The position numbers were made by a program, and so were the translations under genes. A model generated the notes under the pieces. The model saw only the letters and a program-made list of their open reading frames with translations. It was not told the origin of the DNA and made no database searches. Positions 35,902 to 45,142 of a stretch of 64,000 bases of DNA are shown in pieces. Origin of the DNA: CAWEQW01 sp963811365 (GTDB lineage: Bacteria > Actinomycetota > Actinomycetes > Propionibacteriales > Nocardioidaceae); assembly GCA_963811365.1 (NCBI GenBank), contig CAWEQW010000012.1, positions 183,559-247,558 of the forward strand, in the 5' to 3' direction. How positions within the stretch are numbered: the first letter of the stretch is position 1; every line of letters starts with the position of its first letter.

Positions 35902-37479
35902 CTATCTGCGCATGGTGAAGCGGACGGTGCCGTCGGGGTGGTGGTGCATGTCGTAGCTGGGGTCGTGGGCTTTGTGGTGGTGCCAGGAGCACAGGAGGCG
36001 GCCGTGGTCGAGGTTGGTGGGCGCGCCGGTGGCCCAGGTGCCGTTGTCGTGGTGGGTCTCGCACCAGGCGGCGGGGCGGTCGCAGCCGAGCGTGGTGCAG
36101 GTCTGGTCGCGCAGGGTGAGCGCGAGGCGTTGGGCCTTGGAGTGGAGGCGGGCGCGGCGGCCGAGGTCGAGGACCGCCGAGGCGCTGTCGAGGACGGCGG
36201 GGATCACTCCGGCGGTGCAGGCGAGTCGGCGGGCCTCGCCGGCGGAGAGGGTTCCGCCGGTGTCCAGGGTGGCTATCCCGGCGGTGTTGAGGCGGTCTTC
36301 GAGCTGGGCCAGGCTCATGGTGACCACGACGGTGGCGCCGGCGCCGGAGGCGGCGGGCAGGTCACGGTCGGTGAGGCGTTCGAGGAGCTCGCAGAACCCG
36401 ATCCCGGCGACCTCGGGGCGGGTCAGCCGCACCGCGCGGGCACTCCTGGACACGGTGTCGCCGGCTGCTCCGGCTGCTCCGGCTGGTCCGGCTGCTCCGG
36501 CTGCTCCGGCGGCTCCGGCTGCTTCGGCGGCTGCGGCGGCTTCGGCGGCTTCGGCGGCTTCGGTGGTGGTCTTCTCGGTGGCGGCGTGTTCGTAGGGTGA
36601 GTCGCCGGTGGCGGCGAGGGTGGCTCGGCGGCGGGGGGAGGTCAGTGCCCACAGGGCTTTGGTGAGGATCGCGGCGTGCAGGTCGGGGATCAGGAACCGG
36701 CCGGTGTGGGTGCCGTCGTGGTTGTCGCGGACCTGCAGGTAGCACCGCCGCCGCGCGCGGCGCTCCTCGGCAGCCAACCGGCGGCCCTCGACCAGGTCGG
36801 CGGTCTCGGGGTCGAGGACCTCCAGCAGGTGTCGGCCGGCGACCTGCAGCCGGGCCGCGTCCAACGATGCGGCGAGCTCGACCAGGTGGGTCTCGCCGCG
36901 TTGCCGCCCGCTGGTGTCGAGGGTGGCGGGTAGCGCGTCGACCGCGCTGGTGATCACGGCCGCCTGGGCCGGGTCGACCCGGCCGGCGGCGAGCGCGGCC
37001 GCGGTCACCGGATGGGCCTGCAGGGTGTGCGCCAGCCGCAGGTCGGCGGCGGCGGCCCGGTGGCCGATCCGGGCGCTGTGGCGCCACCATGCCGTGGTCG
37101 AGGGCGCCGCCGAGGCGGCGGCCACGTCGACGGTATCGGCGGCGGCCAGCAGCCGGGCCTGCAGGGCGGTGATCCGCGACTGCGCGGTGTGCAGGTCCTC
37201 CAGGGTCTGGGCGAGCTGCCCGGCCGTCAGCGACCAGGTCGGCGCCTCGACCACCCGATCGAGCACCTCATGCAGCCGCTTGGCGAACCAGACGACCTCT
37301 CCAACCCCACCCGACCCGTCCACGGACCCCCCAGAGGCGGACCCCCCGAGGCGCGACCCCCCGAGGCGGCGGGCGCGATCCCCAGGATCGGCTGCCCCGT
37401 CGGCGCCCGCCGACCCGGGCACGCCACCCTCCGGCGGCTCCCCCTCGGAGCCGCCCCGCGGGTCCAGGGCCTCAGTCAC
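35902..37479 (-). CDS. DUF222 / HNH-endonuclease (13E12 repeat-type) protein
   Basis: 525 aa. DUF222 domain at about residues 60-330 (LTAGQLAQTLEDLHTAQSR, RVDPAQAAVITSAVDALP) and C-terminal HNH nuclease (RDQTCTTLGCDRPAAWCETH, then TNLDHGRLLCSWHHHKAHD). The middle (about residues 305-345) is a low-complexity run of Glu-Ala-Ala and Gly-Ala-Ala units encoded by degenerate 9-bp repeats. These multi-copy actinobacterial proteins are often mobile-element-like in distribution. The N-terminal 50 residues are Gly/Asp-rich and may be disordered. Confidence 0.9.
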   Translation of the reverse strand: MTEALDPRGGSEGEPPEGGVPGSAGADGAADPGDRARRLGGSRLGGSASGGSVDGSGGVGEVVWFAKRLHEVLDRVVEAPTWSLTAGQLAQTLEDLHTAQSRITALQARLLAAADTVDVAAASAAPSTTAWWRHSARIGHRAAAADLRLAHTLQAHPVTAAALAAGRVDPAQAAVITSAVDALPATLDTSGRQRGETHLVELAASLDAARLQVAGRHLLEVLDPETADLVEGRRLAAEERRARRRCYLQVRDNHDGTHTGRFLIPDLHAAILTKALWALTSPRRRATLAATGDSPYEHAATEKTTTEAAEAAEAAAAAEAAGAAGAAGAAGPAGAAGAAGDTVSRSARAVRLTRPEVAGIGFCELLERLTDRDLPAASGAGATVVVTMSLAQLEDRLNTAGIATLDTGGTLSAGEARRLACTAGVIPAVLDSASAVLDLGRRARLHSKAQRLALTLRDQTCTTLGCDRPAAWCETHHDNGTWATGAPTNLDHGRLLCSWHHHKAHDPSYDMHHHPDGTVRFTMRR

Positions 37480-37618
37480 ACCCCCACGCTAAAGACGACC
37501 ACCCCCGCCCCCCAGCACACATCTTCGAACGGTGCACAACCACCCACAACCCCGGCCCTGTGGACGAAACCTGGCCGGGGAACGCGCCCGTGGAAGGCGA
37601 CGGCAAGCACTCACCGTC

Positions 37619-37624
37619 TAGCCT
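37619..37624 (+). promoter_or_regulatory. putative -10 box of the DUF2087 gene
   Basis: TAGCCT, 7 bp before the GTG at 37632, with no SD. Consistent with a leaderless transcript. Confidence 0.3.
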
Positions 37625-37631
37625 GGCGTCC

Positions 37632-37898
37632 GTGGACGAACGCCGCGTGCTCGACACCTTCATCCAGGAGGGCCGGCTGGTACGCGTGCCGGCCAAGAGG
37701 TCCAAGCGACTCGTCGTACTCGACCACCTGGCCCAACGGTTCGAGCCCGGGCGGACCTACCCGGAGGCCGAGGTCGACGCTGCTCTGGTGGCCTTCCATG
37801 CGGACTATCCGGCGCTCCGGCGGTACCTCGTCGACGAGGGGTTCCTCGCTCGGGAGTCGAACGTCTACTGGCGTACCGGAGGCACCGTCGAGGGCTGA
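37632..37898 (+). CDS. DUF2087 domain protein
   Basis: 88 aa from GTG 37632 (VDERRVLDTFIQEGRLVRVP). Conserved DUF2087 features: LDHLAQRFEPGRTYPEAEVDAAL and DYPALRRYLVDEGFLAR, a winged-helix-like fold often fused to ArsR-type regulators. Here it is the free short form. An in-frame GTG at 37560 would add 24 Gly/Ser-rich residues and is less likely. Probably a regulator or nucleic-acid-binding protein; target unknown. Confidence 0.8.
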   Translation: MDERRVLDTFIQEGRLVRVPAKRSKRLVVLDHLAQRFEPGRTYPEAEVDAALVAFHADYPALRRYLVDEGFLARESNVYWRTGGTVEG

Positions 37899-37953
37899 CT
37901 CCCGGCGCCTGCGGCGCGACGCCCCCGCACCGCCCTCCCCGGACCCGGCCGAG

Positions 37954-37988
37954 CGCCGGCGCGGTGACCCTGGGTCACCGCGCCGGCG
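37954..37988. terminator. strong inverted repeat between convergent genes
   Basis: 16-bp perfect arms (CGCCGGCGCGGTGACC and its complement) around the 3-bp loop CTG, in the 225-bp gap between the DUF2087 gene and the convergent DyP gene. Position and symmetry suit a bidirectional terminator, although there is no T-tract, as is common in actinobacteria. Confidence 0.6.
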
Positions 37989-38123
37989 ACGTCCGGCGAG
38001 CGGTCACGCGCGCCGCTCACCCTGCGTGGTGGGACACCCCCGTGGCCCCGCCATGCGCCGAGCCCCCCGCGCTCGGCACTCACCAGGACAGAGCCGGCCC
38101 GGGGTGCCTCTGATACATCCGCT

Positions 38124-39521
38124 TCACGAGACTCCGCCGGCTGCCAGGAGGCGGAGCGCGGAGAGCCCGGGCGCCAGGAGGTACTCCGCGCCGCGGGTCA
38201 CCACCACCTCGCGCGGCGAATCGGCGAAGCGTGGCCGGGAGCCGGCGACCGGGATCGTGATCTTCCCCGAGCCGCCGGTGTCCCCGAACAGGAAGTCGCG
38301 GTCGTCGCCGAGGCCGAACGCGTCGCCGTCGTTGCACCACACCGCCTGGATCGTCTCGAACTGCCGGGCGATATCGGCGTTGAAGCACACGAAGAGCAGC
38401 CCGCGGTCCTGACCGTCCTCCTCCGCACCGGGCGGGAGGGGCGGTCCGTACGGCATGCCGCGACGGATGATCCGGTGCCGGGCGGTGAGGCGACCGCTCT
38501 CGCGCACCGTGCCACCGAAGTCGAGCCCGTCGCGGGGGTTCGCGCGGCGGATGTGCGAACCCACGGGGCAGCGGTGACCGTCCGCGTCGCCCGGCGCGAA
38601 GCGGAAGTCGTTCGACGGCTGGTCGACCTGCGCCGCGGACAGGTCCTCGCCGAGGCCCCGCGCGGGCTCCAGCTCGACCGCCGTGCCGTCCCGCCAGCGG
38701 CCGACCACCTTGGCGGCCACCAGCTCCGGGTCCAGACCGGTGAGCGCCGCCGCGTCGGACAGCGCCCGCCGGAACGCGCCGACGCGCTGTGCGAGCTTCC
38801 GGTAGACCAGGTAGCTGCCGTTGCGCAGCAGCGGCTCCGACGCGTCGAGGTTGGTCTCCCCGTCCTCGTCGACGTGGCCGAGCAGGAACTCGCCGAGGCG
38901 CACCGGCCGCCAGGACCCGTCGGGCAGCGGGACTCCGCCGCCCCGCGCCACCGCGGCCCGTCGCGGACCCGCGTCCACACCCTCGACGTCCGGCTGGGCG
39001 AGCCCGTCGGCGTAGCCGAAGTGCTCGCGGCTGCAGGCGAGCATCTGCGCCTCGTGGGTGGCGACCACCGACAGCCCGTCGTCGTCCGCGACCAGGCGCT
39101 CCAGCCGCGCTCGCTCGGTGCCGAGGTCGTCGGGGTCGCGCGCGTACAGGCTGAGCACGAGGTGCACCCGCCCGGTCCCCAGGCCGTCCTCCCAGGTGTC
39201 GGGGTCGCTGGCCCCCGTGTCGCCGAGCATCTCGGCCCGAACCCGGGGCCCCTCACGGAACGCCTCGGGCAGGTCGGCCAGGACGTGGCCCGGGACGCCG
39301 AGACGCTCGAGCCCCGTCGCGGTGACGCCGACGTTGAGCGCCGTACCGGGCCGGGACTCCCAGGTCCACAGCACCGCGTCGGCCACGTCGTCGACGACGC
39401 GGGTCAGACAGCGGCGCGCGGCCTCCGTCGAGGCGGTGTGCAGCAGGAGGTGCACGGCGTGGTCGAAGCCGTAGCCGCGCAGGATGTTGCCCTGCACGTC
39501 CTCGAGGGGGATCGACGTCAT
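38124..39521 (-). CDS. DyP-type peroxidase
   Basis: 465 aa dye-decolorising heme peroxidase. The GxxDG motif is in EHFGYADGLAQPDVEG (catalytic Asp). The proximal heme His lies in RCPVGSHIRRANPRDGLDFG, and the conserved Arg on the distal side is in RHRIIRRGMPYGPPLP. GLLFVCFNADIARQFETIQ completes the fold. It lacks a Tat signal, so it may be cytoplasmic or an encapsulin-type cargo. Last gene of an operon with a P450 and two small unknown proteins; start ATG 39521 overlaps the preceding stop. Confidence 0.92.
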   Translation of the reverse strand: MTSIPLEDVQGNILRGYGFDHAVHLLLHTASTEAARRCLTRVVDDVADAVLWTWESRPGTALNVGVTATGLERLGVPGHVLADLPEAFREGPRVRAEMLGDTGASDPDTWEDGLGTGRVHLVLSLYARDPDDLGTERARLERLVADDDGLSVVATHEAQMLACSREHFGYADGLAQPDVEGVDAGPRRAAVARGGGVPLPDGSWRPVRLGEFLLGHVDEDGETNLDASEPLLRNGSYLVYRKLAQRVGAFRRALSDAAALTGLDPELVAAKVVGRWRDGTAVELEPARGLGEDLSAAQVDQPSNDFRFAPGDADGHRCPVGSHIRRANPRDGLDFGGTVRESGRLTARHRIIRRGMPYGPPLPPGAEEDGQDRGLLFVCFNADIARQFETIQAVWCNDGDAFGLGDDRDFLFGDTGGSGKITIPVAGSRPRFADSPREVVVTRGAEYLLAPGLSALRLLAAGGVS

Positions 39522-40030
39522 GGCGCCTGGCCTCCGAACTCCTCGCGGAACGCCGCCAGAAGCTCGGCAGGCGTCATCCGCTGGCTGCGCACGGCCAGCC
39601 CGATGTGCCGGCGGCGCAGGTCCAGCGATCGGTGGACCTCCGGCACCGAGGCGTCGTACGCCGTGAACTGCTGCCCCACGTCGAGCCGGTGCCGTTCCAC
39701 GTAGCGTGAGAACGGGTCTGCGTCCGACGTACCGGGGTAGCCCGCGCAGTGCCGCCACACCGCGTCCAGGTCGTCGCCGACCACGGTGCGCAGCTCCTCG
39801 ACCACGGCCTCGAACGGACCGTTGGCGCGCGTCGTGAGCAGCAGGTGGTCACCGCCGGTCGGGCTGGCCGGACCGGCGAGCAGCACCCAGGTCGCGGTGT
39901 GGGTGCCGGCGCAGCGGGCGAACGGCGCGGCCTCGTCGAACACGGTGAGGGCCGCCTCGAGCTCGGGCAGCCGCCCCGGCAGCACCGGCGTCAGCACGGA
40001 TACGGGCAGCGCCGGCCAGCCCCCGCTCAC
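39518..40030 (-). CDS. unknown protein of the P450-DyP operon (possible ferredoxin-like fold)
   Basis: 170 aa from GTG 40030, which overlaps the upstream stop as GTGA; its own stop overlaps the DyP start (ATGA). Segments such as LPELEAALTVFDEAAPFARC, GTHTATWVLLAG and FEAVVEELRTVVGDDLDAVW alternate helix and strand like a dimeric alpha/beta (ferredoxin-like) barrel, the same fold family as DyP domains. I recognise no catalytic residue pattern. Tight coupling to DyP suggests a partner, chaperone or substrate-presenting role. Confidence 0.75.
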   Translation of the reverse strand: MSGGWPALPVSVLTPVLPGRLPELEAALTVFDEAAPFARCAGTHTATWVLLAGPASPTGGDHLLLTTRANGPFEAVVEELRTVVGDDLDAVWRHCAGYPGTSDADPFSRYVERHRLDVGQQFTAYDASVPEVHRSLDLRRRHIGLAVRSQRMTPAELLAAFREEFGGQAP

Positions 40031-40578
40031 AGGTCGCCCTGTCGGCGCCGGAGGAACCCGTCGTAGACGACGGCGAACTCCTCGGGGCTGCAGGTCGCGG
40101 CGGCGGCGACCAGGAAGTCGTGTTCTCGCGCGATCTCGAGGGCGGACAGCACCATCCGCACGCTCGCGTCCGGGTAGGCCGACCAGGAGGACGCGGCCGG
40201 CCGGGTGTGTGCGGCGAGGTAGCCGGTGAGCCGGGTCACCGAGCCCACGCCGGGGAAGCCGACCGAGCTGCCCCAGGTGCGGCCGATCTGCCGGCCGATG
40301 GCGACCAGGAACGACTCGATGTAGGGCTCCATCGCCGCGCTGAAGGTGGTCTCCCAGAACAGGCACGGCGGGCGGAGCGGCCTCGGCTCACCGGACTCCG
40401 CGTCGACCGCGGCGGTGACCACGCTCCACCGGGTCGCGTAGACCGACCGCAGCGGGGTGATCCCGAGCAGCCGGGGGAGCAGCCGCGAGACGGCGAACTC
40501 CAGGCGCAGCCGGGTGACGCCGGTAACCACGAGCGGTGTGACCACGGTCAGCGTCTGGGTGCGCCCGGGGACGGTCAT
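40027..40578 (-). CDS. unknown protein of the P450-DyP operon
   Basis: 183 aa. ATG 40578, 21 bp after the P450 stop. Contains LRLEFAVSRLLPRLLGITPL, YATRWSVVTAAVD and CLFWETTFSAAMEPYIESFL; no signal peptide or family signature that I recognise. Mixed alpha/beta composition, with several Trp and Pro near aromatic residues. Its fixed place between a P450 and a DyP gene suggests a function in the same oxidative pathway. Confidence 0.75.
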   Translation of the reverse strand: MTVPGRTQTLTVVTPLVVTGVTRLRLEFAVSRLLPRLLGITPLRSVYATRWSVVTAAVDAESGEPRPLRPPCLFWETTFSAAMEPYIESFLVAIGRQIGRTWGSSVGFPGVGSVTRLTGYLAAHTRPAASSWSAYPDASVRMVLSALEIAREHDFLVAAAATCSPEEFAVVYDGFLRRRQGDL

Positions 40579-40598
40579 GGTGGCGTCGGCCTCGGGGC

Positions 40599-41867
40599 TC
40601 AACCGAGGAGGACCCGGAGGCCGTCGGGGCTGCCGTCGGACCAGCGGAGCCGTCCGGAGGCGCCCCCGGCGCGGCGGAGCCCCTCGTCCTCCAGCAGCGG
40701 CGCCAGCATGGCGGGCAGCTGCACCCGCATGATCTGCTCGCCGAGGCACTGGTGCATGCCGTGGCCGAACAGGAGGTACTGCTGGTCGGCGCGCGTGGCG
40801 TCGAAAAGCCCGGGGTCCGGAACCGCCGTCTCGTCCCACATCGCCGAGTGCGTGCCGACCAGCAGCGGCGTCCGAGCGGACAGCCGGGTCTCCCGCGGGG
40901 TGCCGGACGCGACCGTGGTGTCCCTGCTGCAGGTGCGGAGCACGCCGACCTGCACCGGCCGGAACCGCAGCACCTCCCACAGCACCTTGCGCAGCCGCGG
41001 CTCGTCGCCGCTGCGGGCGGCCGCCCGCGCCTGCACCAGCGCCTCGGGGTCGCCGAGCAGCTGGTCGACGGCGAGCAGCCCGGCCTTGGCGCCGTGCCAG
41101 AGCCAGCCGATCGCCAGCCCCATCAGGTTGTCGCGCACCTCCGCATCGGTGAGCGCGTCGTCGTGGGTGTCCCGGTCCGCAAGCAGCCGCCCGAGCACGT
41201 CGTCCGGGCGCTCCGCGGCCGCGTGCCGCCCGGCGATCAGGCCGTCGACCCAGCCGCGCATCTCCTGCGCAGCCCGGACGGCCCGGTCGTGCACCGCTCC
41301 CTGGTCGCGGGGGTTGAGGAAGATGTCCTGGAAGAGGGCGCGTCCCCAGTCCTGCATCCGGTCGCCGCCGGGATCGGTGACGCCGAGGTACGACGTGAGC
41401 AGGTCGGTGTGCACCGGGTGGACGAGGTCCGTCCCCGCGTCGAGGCAGCGGCCGCCACGTCGCGCCTCGACCCGGCGCCGCGCGGACCCCGCGACCAGCT
41501 CGCGCACCCCGTCCAGGTCCTCGGGGCGGATCGCCCGGAGCAGGGCGGCACGGTGCCGCGCGTACTGCGTGCCGGTGAGCCCCAGGACGAACGGTCCGGG
41601 CAGGTGCGCGCCGTACGGCGTCCCGAACCGGTCGGCGTCCGACAGCACCTCGAGCACGTCCTGGCGGCGGGTCACCACCGTGACCGGTCCGAGGCGGGCG
41701 AGGGGCCAGTGCCGCCGCAGCAGCCCCAGCCCACTCAGCGCGTTCGAGTCCAGCCACTGCTGCGGCCAGGTGACCGACGCGCGTTCGCCAGCATCGAGCA
41801 GCCGGCGGCCGCCGCGACCGACCGCGGTCGCCAGGCCGTTCCACGAGGACGTCATCAGCGCGAGCAT
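40599..41867 (-). CDS. cytochrome P450
   Basis: 422 aa. Heme-binding loop FGHGMHQCLGEQIM with the thiolate Cys, K-helix ExxR in EVLRFRPVQV and the I-helix region LAIGWLWHGAKAGLLAV. The usual acid/Thr pair of the I-helix (for example AGxDT) is replaced by WHGAK, as in peroxygenase-like or peroxide-using P450s. No ferredoxin gene adjoins. Start ATG 41867 (alternative 41855, or 41933 upstream). First gene of the P450-unknown-unknown-DyP operon and divergent from the STAND/BTAD regulator. Confidence 0.88.
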   Translation of the reverse strand: MLALMTSSWNGLATAVGRGGRRLLDAGERASVTWPQQWLDSNALSGLGLLRRHWPLARLGPVTVVTRRQDVLEVLSDADRFGTPYGAHLPGPFVLGLTGTQYARHRAALLRAIRPEDLDGVRELVAGSARRRVEARRGGRCLDAGTDLVHPVHTDLLTSYLGVTDPGGDRMQDWGRALFQDIFLNPRDQGAVHDRAVRAAQEMRGWVDGLIAGRHAAAERPDDVLGRLLADRDTHDDALTDAEVRDNLMGLAIGWLWHGAKAGLLAVDQLLGDPEALVQARAAARSGDEPRLRKVLWEVLRFRPVQVGVLRTCSRDTTVASGTPRETRLSARTPLLVGTHSAMWDETAVPDPGLFDATRADQQYLLFGHGMHQCLGEQIMRVQLPAMLAPLLEDEGLRRAGGASGRLRWSDGSPDGLRVLLG

Positions 41868-41961
41868 CCCGGTCAGTCTCGCAGCAGGAGGGACGCCTGG
41901 GAATGTTGTTGCGCCGTGGCCGTGCGCAACCACATCGGTGTCCCCGCCGCCGGCTACTCCC

Positions 41962-41967
41962 TACAGT
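41962..41967 (+). promoter_or_regulatory. putative -10 box of the STAND/BTAD regulator
   Basis: TACAGT, 6 bp before the ATG at 41974 and without a convincing SD. It lies in the ~106-bp divergent interval shared with the P450 operon. Confidence 0.3.
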
Positions 41968-41973
41968 CGGGGC

Positions 41974-44900
41974 ATGAGCCGGGCTCTGCGCTACGCCCCG
42001 CCTCTTCCCGCGCGGGGGCTGATCCGCCGCCACCATCTCGAGGACCTGGTCCGCGGCCGCTTCGAGCGACCGTTGACGGCGGTCGTCGCCGCGCCCGGCT
42101 TCGGCAAGACCACGCTGCTCGCGCAGGCGGTCCGCGACCGCCCGCCGGGCGCCGGGGCGGAGGACCGGTGGCTCACCTGCCAGGCCGACGACAGCACGCT
42201 GTCGTTCCTCGCGGCCGGTGTCTTCGCCGTCCTGGGGCTCGACGCCGCCGTCCCGGAGGAGTCCCGGCCGGCGGCGGTGATGGCGGCCGAGGCGATGTGG
42301 GCGGCGGCGCCGCGGCACCTCTCGCTGGTGCTGGACGACGTGCACTGGGTGCAGGCGGGCTCGGTCGGGGCGGACTTCCTGGCCCATCTGGTCCGGGAGC
42401 TGCCCGCGCAACGGGCACCTCGTGCTCGCCGGACGGCCGCCGCTCCCGCTGGGCGTCACCCGACTGGTCAGCACGGGCGACGCCGTGGTGCTGGGGGAGG
42501 AGCAGCTCCGCTTCGCCGGCGACGAGGTCGCGGTCTTCGCGGAGTCGCGCGGCGTCCCGGCCCGGCTGCTCGACGACGTCGGCCGCTGGCCCGCGCTGGC
42601 CGAGCTGACCGCCTCCGTGGGTCCGCACGCGGTGCGCGGCTACGTGTGGGAGGAGCTCCTCGCGGGTCTCGACGCGCAGCGGCGCAGGGCGCTCGCGCTG
42701 CTGGTGGCCGCGGGCGGCGCCGACGAGGAGCTGGCCGGGTCGCTGCTGGGCCCGGAGGCGGACCTCGGCCAGCTGCTGGACGGTCTGCCGCTCGTCGTGC
42801 GCGCTCCGTCCGGCTGGTGCTCGCTGCACCCGCTGTGGGGCAACGCCCTGCAGGGGGAGCTGGCCACGGACGAGGTCGCGCAGGCACGGCGCACGGCCGG
42901 TCTGGTGCTGGTGGCCCGCCGCCAGTACCACGACGCCATGGAGCTGCTGCTGGCGGCCGAGGCCTGGGACGACGTACGGGCGGTCGTCGTCGAGGTCTGC
43001 GAGGTGTGCACCCCGCTGGTGCCTCCCGACGTCCTGGAGACCTGGTCGGCGCGGATGCCGGCCGACGTCCGCGGCACCCCGGAGGGGCTGCTCCTGCTGG
43101 CCATGGTCATGGAGCCGTCCAGCCCCGAGGCCGCGGAGCGGCTGCTCGACGAGGCGCTCGCCGGGGACGCCGGCCCGCCGGTGCGGTACGCCTGCCTCAA
43201 CGCGGCGATCCAGCTGGCGTTCTGGCGGTCGGACCGGGCCGGCATGAAGCGCATCGCCGGCCGCCTGACCGACCTCGCGCGGGAGGGCCACGGCGGGTCC
43301 CGCAGCTGGCTGGTGCTGCTGTCCGCGCTGATGCAGGCCGAGCCGGCCGGGGTGCGTACGACGCTCGCGTCGCCGGCGCTCGTCGCGGGGCCGCCGCTGA
43401 ACCCCGTGCAGGACTGGCTGCACGCTCATGTCGTGCTGACCAAGCTGGGGGAGCTCACCCTCGGCGAGGCGCTGGCGCGACGGTCGCTGGCTCACGACGT
43501 ACCCACGATGCGGGCGGTCTCCCGGGCGGCGGTGATGGAGTCGCTGCGCCTGCAGGGGCGCGCCGACGAGGCCGCGCAGCTGCTGCCGGACCTGCTCGCC
43601 GACCTCGACCACGCGAAGATCCTCACCTCCCCGGAGCTCGTGACGCACGCCGTGGTGCTCCAGGACGTCATCGGCGACCACGACGCGGCCGCGGCCCTGC
43701 TGGACCGGTTCCGCTCCACGGTGGACGGCTCGCCGGTGTCCTGGGCCCCGGTGGCCGCGGCACTCGCCCGCGCCTTCCACGCCGCGGCCACCGGCGACGA
43801 CGGGGCCGCGGCCGCGGCTCTCGAGCCCGTGCGCGACCTGTCCGTGGTGCGCAACCGGGCCGTCGTCCAGATCTCCTCCACCGCGTTGCCACTTCTCTAC
43901 GTGCTGCTGCCCGAGGTCCGCCGCGACTGGGACGACAACCCGCCTCCCGGCTGCTTCGCCGACCTGCACGCCCTTGCCCGGGCGCTGGTCGCCGTGCGCG
44001 AGCACGGCTCCGCGGCCGCCGCAGCCGTCCTCTCGCACGACGTCCGGGCGAGCGTGCGCAGCGTGCTTCCCGAGGCCTGGGTCGTCGACCTGGCCGTCGC
44101 GATGGCCGCCTCCGGCTCCGACGAGGCCGCCGAGCAGGCCCGGGCGCTGCTGGATGACCTGGGAGGTACGGCGCGCAGCCGGCTGCGCGCGCACGCCGCC
44201 GATGCCGCCTCGCCGCTCGCGGCCTGCGCGCGCAGCCTGCTGCGCGAGATGCCGGCCGCGCCGCCGTACCGGCTGTGTCTCGGGGTGCTCGGGCCGATGG
44301 AGCTGACCCGCGACGGCGAGCCGTTGACCGCGCCCGAGCTGCGCCGCGAACGGGTCCGACAGCTCCTCGGCTATCTGCTCGGCCACGAGCAGCCGACCCG
44401 CGCCGCGATCACCGCCGACCTGTGGCCGGACCTGGAGGAGGCCGCCGCCGGCCGGAACCTGCGGGTCACGCTTGCATACCTGCAGAACCTGCTCGAGCCG
44501 GACCGCGCGGACTTCGACCCGCCGTACTTCGTGCGCAGCGCGGGTCCGGTGCTGCGGCTGGTGGCCGACGAGGCGCTCGAGGTCGACGCGCACGTGTTCG
44601 AGCGAGCGCTCGACGCGGCGTCGCGGCACGAGCGCGCCGGCCGGCCCTCGGATGCGCTCGCCGACTACCGCAGCGCGCTGGCGCTGTGGCGTGGGGAGTA
44701 CCTCGCCGACGTCGGCCATCCGGCGGACTGGCTCGACCTCGAGCGCGACCGGCTGCGCCGCCGCTTCGTGCAGGCCGCGGTGCGCGCCGGCGACCTGCTG
44801 CTCGCGCACGGCGACGTGCCGGGCGCCCGCGAGAACGCCGAGCGTGCGCTCCAGGTGGACCGGTGGTGCGAGCCGGCGTACCAGCTCCTGGTCGCAGGAT

Positions 44901-45031
44901 GCCTCGCCGAGGGTGACCTGGTGAACGCGCACCGGACGCTGCGCCGGTGCCAGCAGATGCTGCGCGAGCTGGGGGTGGCCGCGCAGGCGCGCACCCTGGC
45001 CCTCGGCCGGCAGCTCCGTGCCCATCGCTGA
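41974..45031 (+). CDS. STAND ATPase-BTAD domain transcriptional regulator (one frameshift)
   Basis: About 1018 aa. N-terminal P-loop (VVAAPGFGKTTLLAQAV) and Walker-B-like HLSLVLDDVHWVQ mark a MalT-like STAND ATPase. A TPR-rich middle follows. The C-terminal ~270 aa start with a winged helix (YRLCLGVLGPMELTRDGEPL, RREKVRQLL-like RRERVRQLLGYLL, then RNLRVTLAYLQNLLEP) followed by a bacterial transcriptional activator domain (AlaLWRGEYLADVG, VNAHRTLRRCQQML). One extra C at about 42411 breaks the frame; restoring it gives NGHLVLAGRPPLPLG. Divergent from the P450 operon, so a candidate activator of it. Confidence 0.82.
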
Positions 45032-45142
45032 GCGCGGTTCGGTCTCCGCTGACGCCCGCTGTGGCGTGGCTGTCGTCTGGCTAACGCGCTGCGACGACCC
45101 TCCTCTGGTCGGCACCGAGGCCGGCCGTGAGGAGCTCACACC

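Noticed and set aside
40120..44157. A very long frame spanning P450 antisense and the regulator
   Set aside because: It joins antisense of P450 with the true N-terminus of the STAND/BTAD protein and then runs off-frame after the indel near 42,411.
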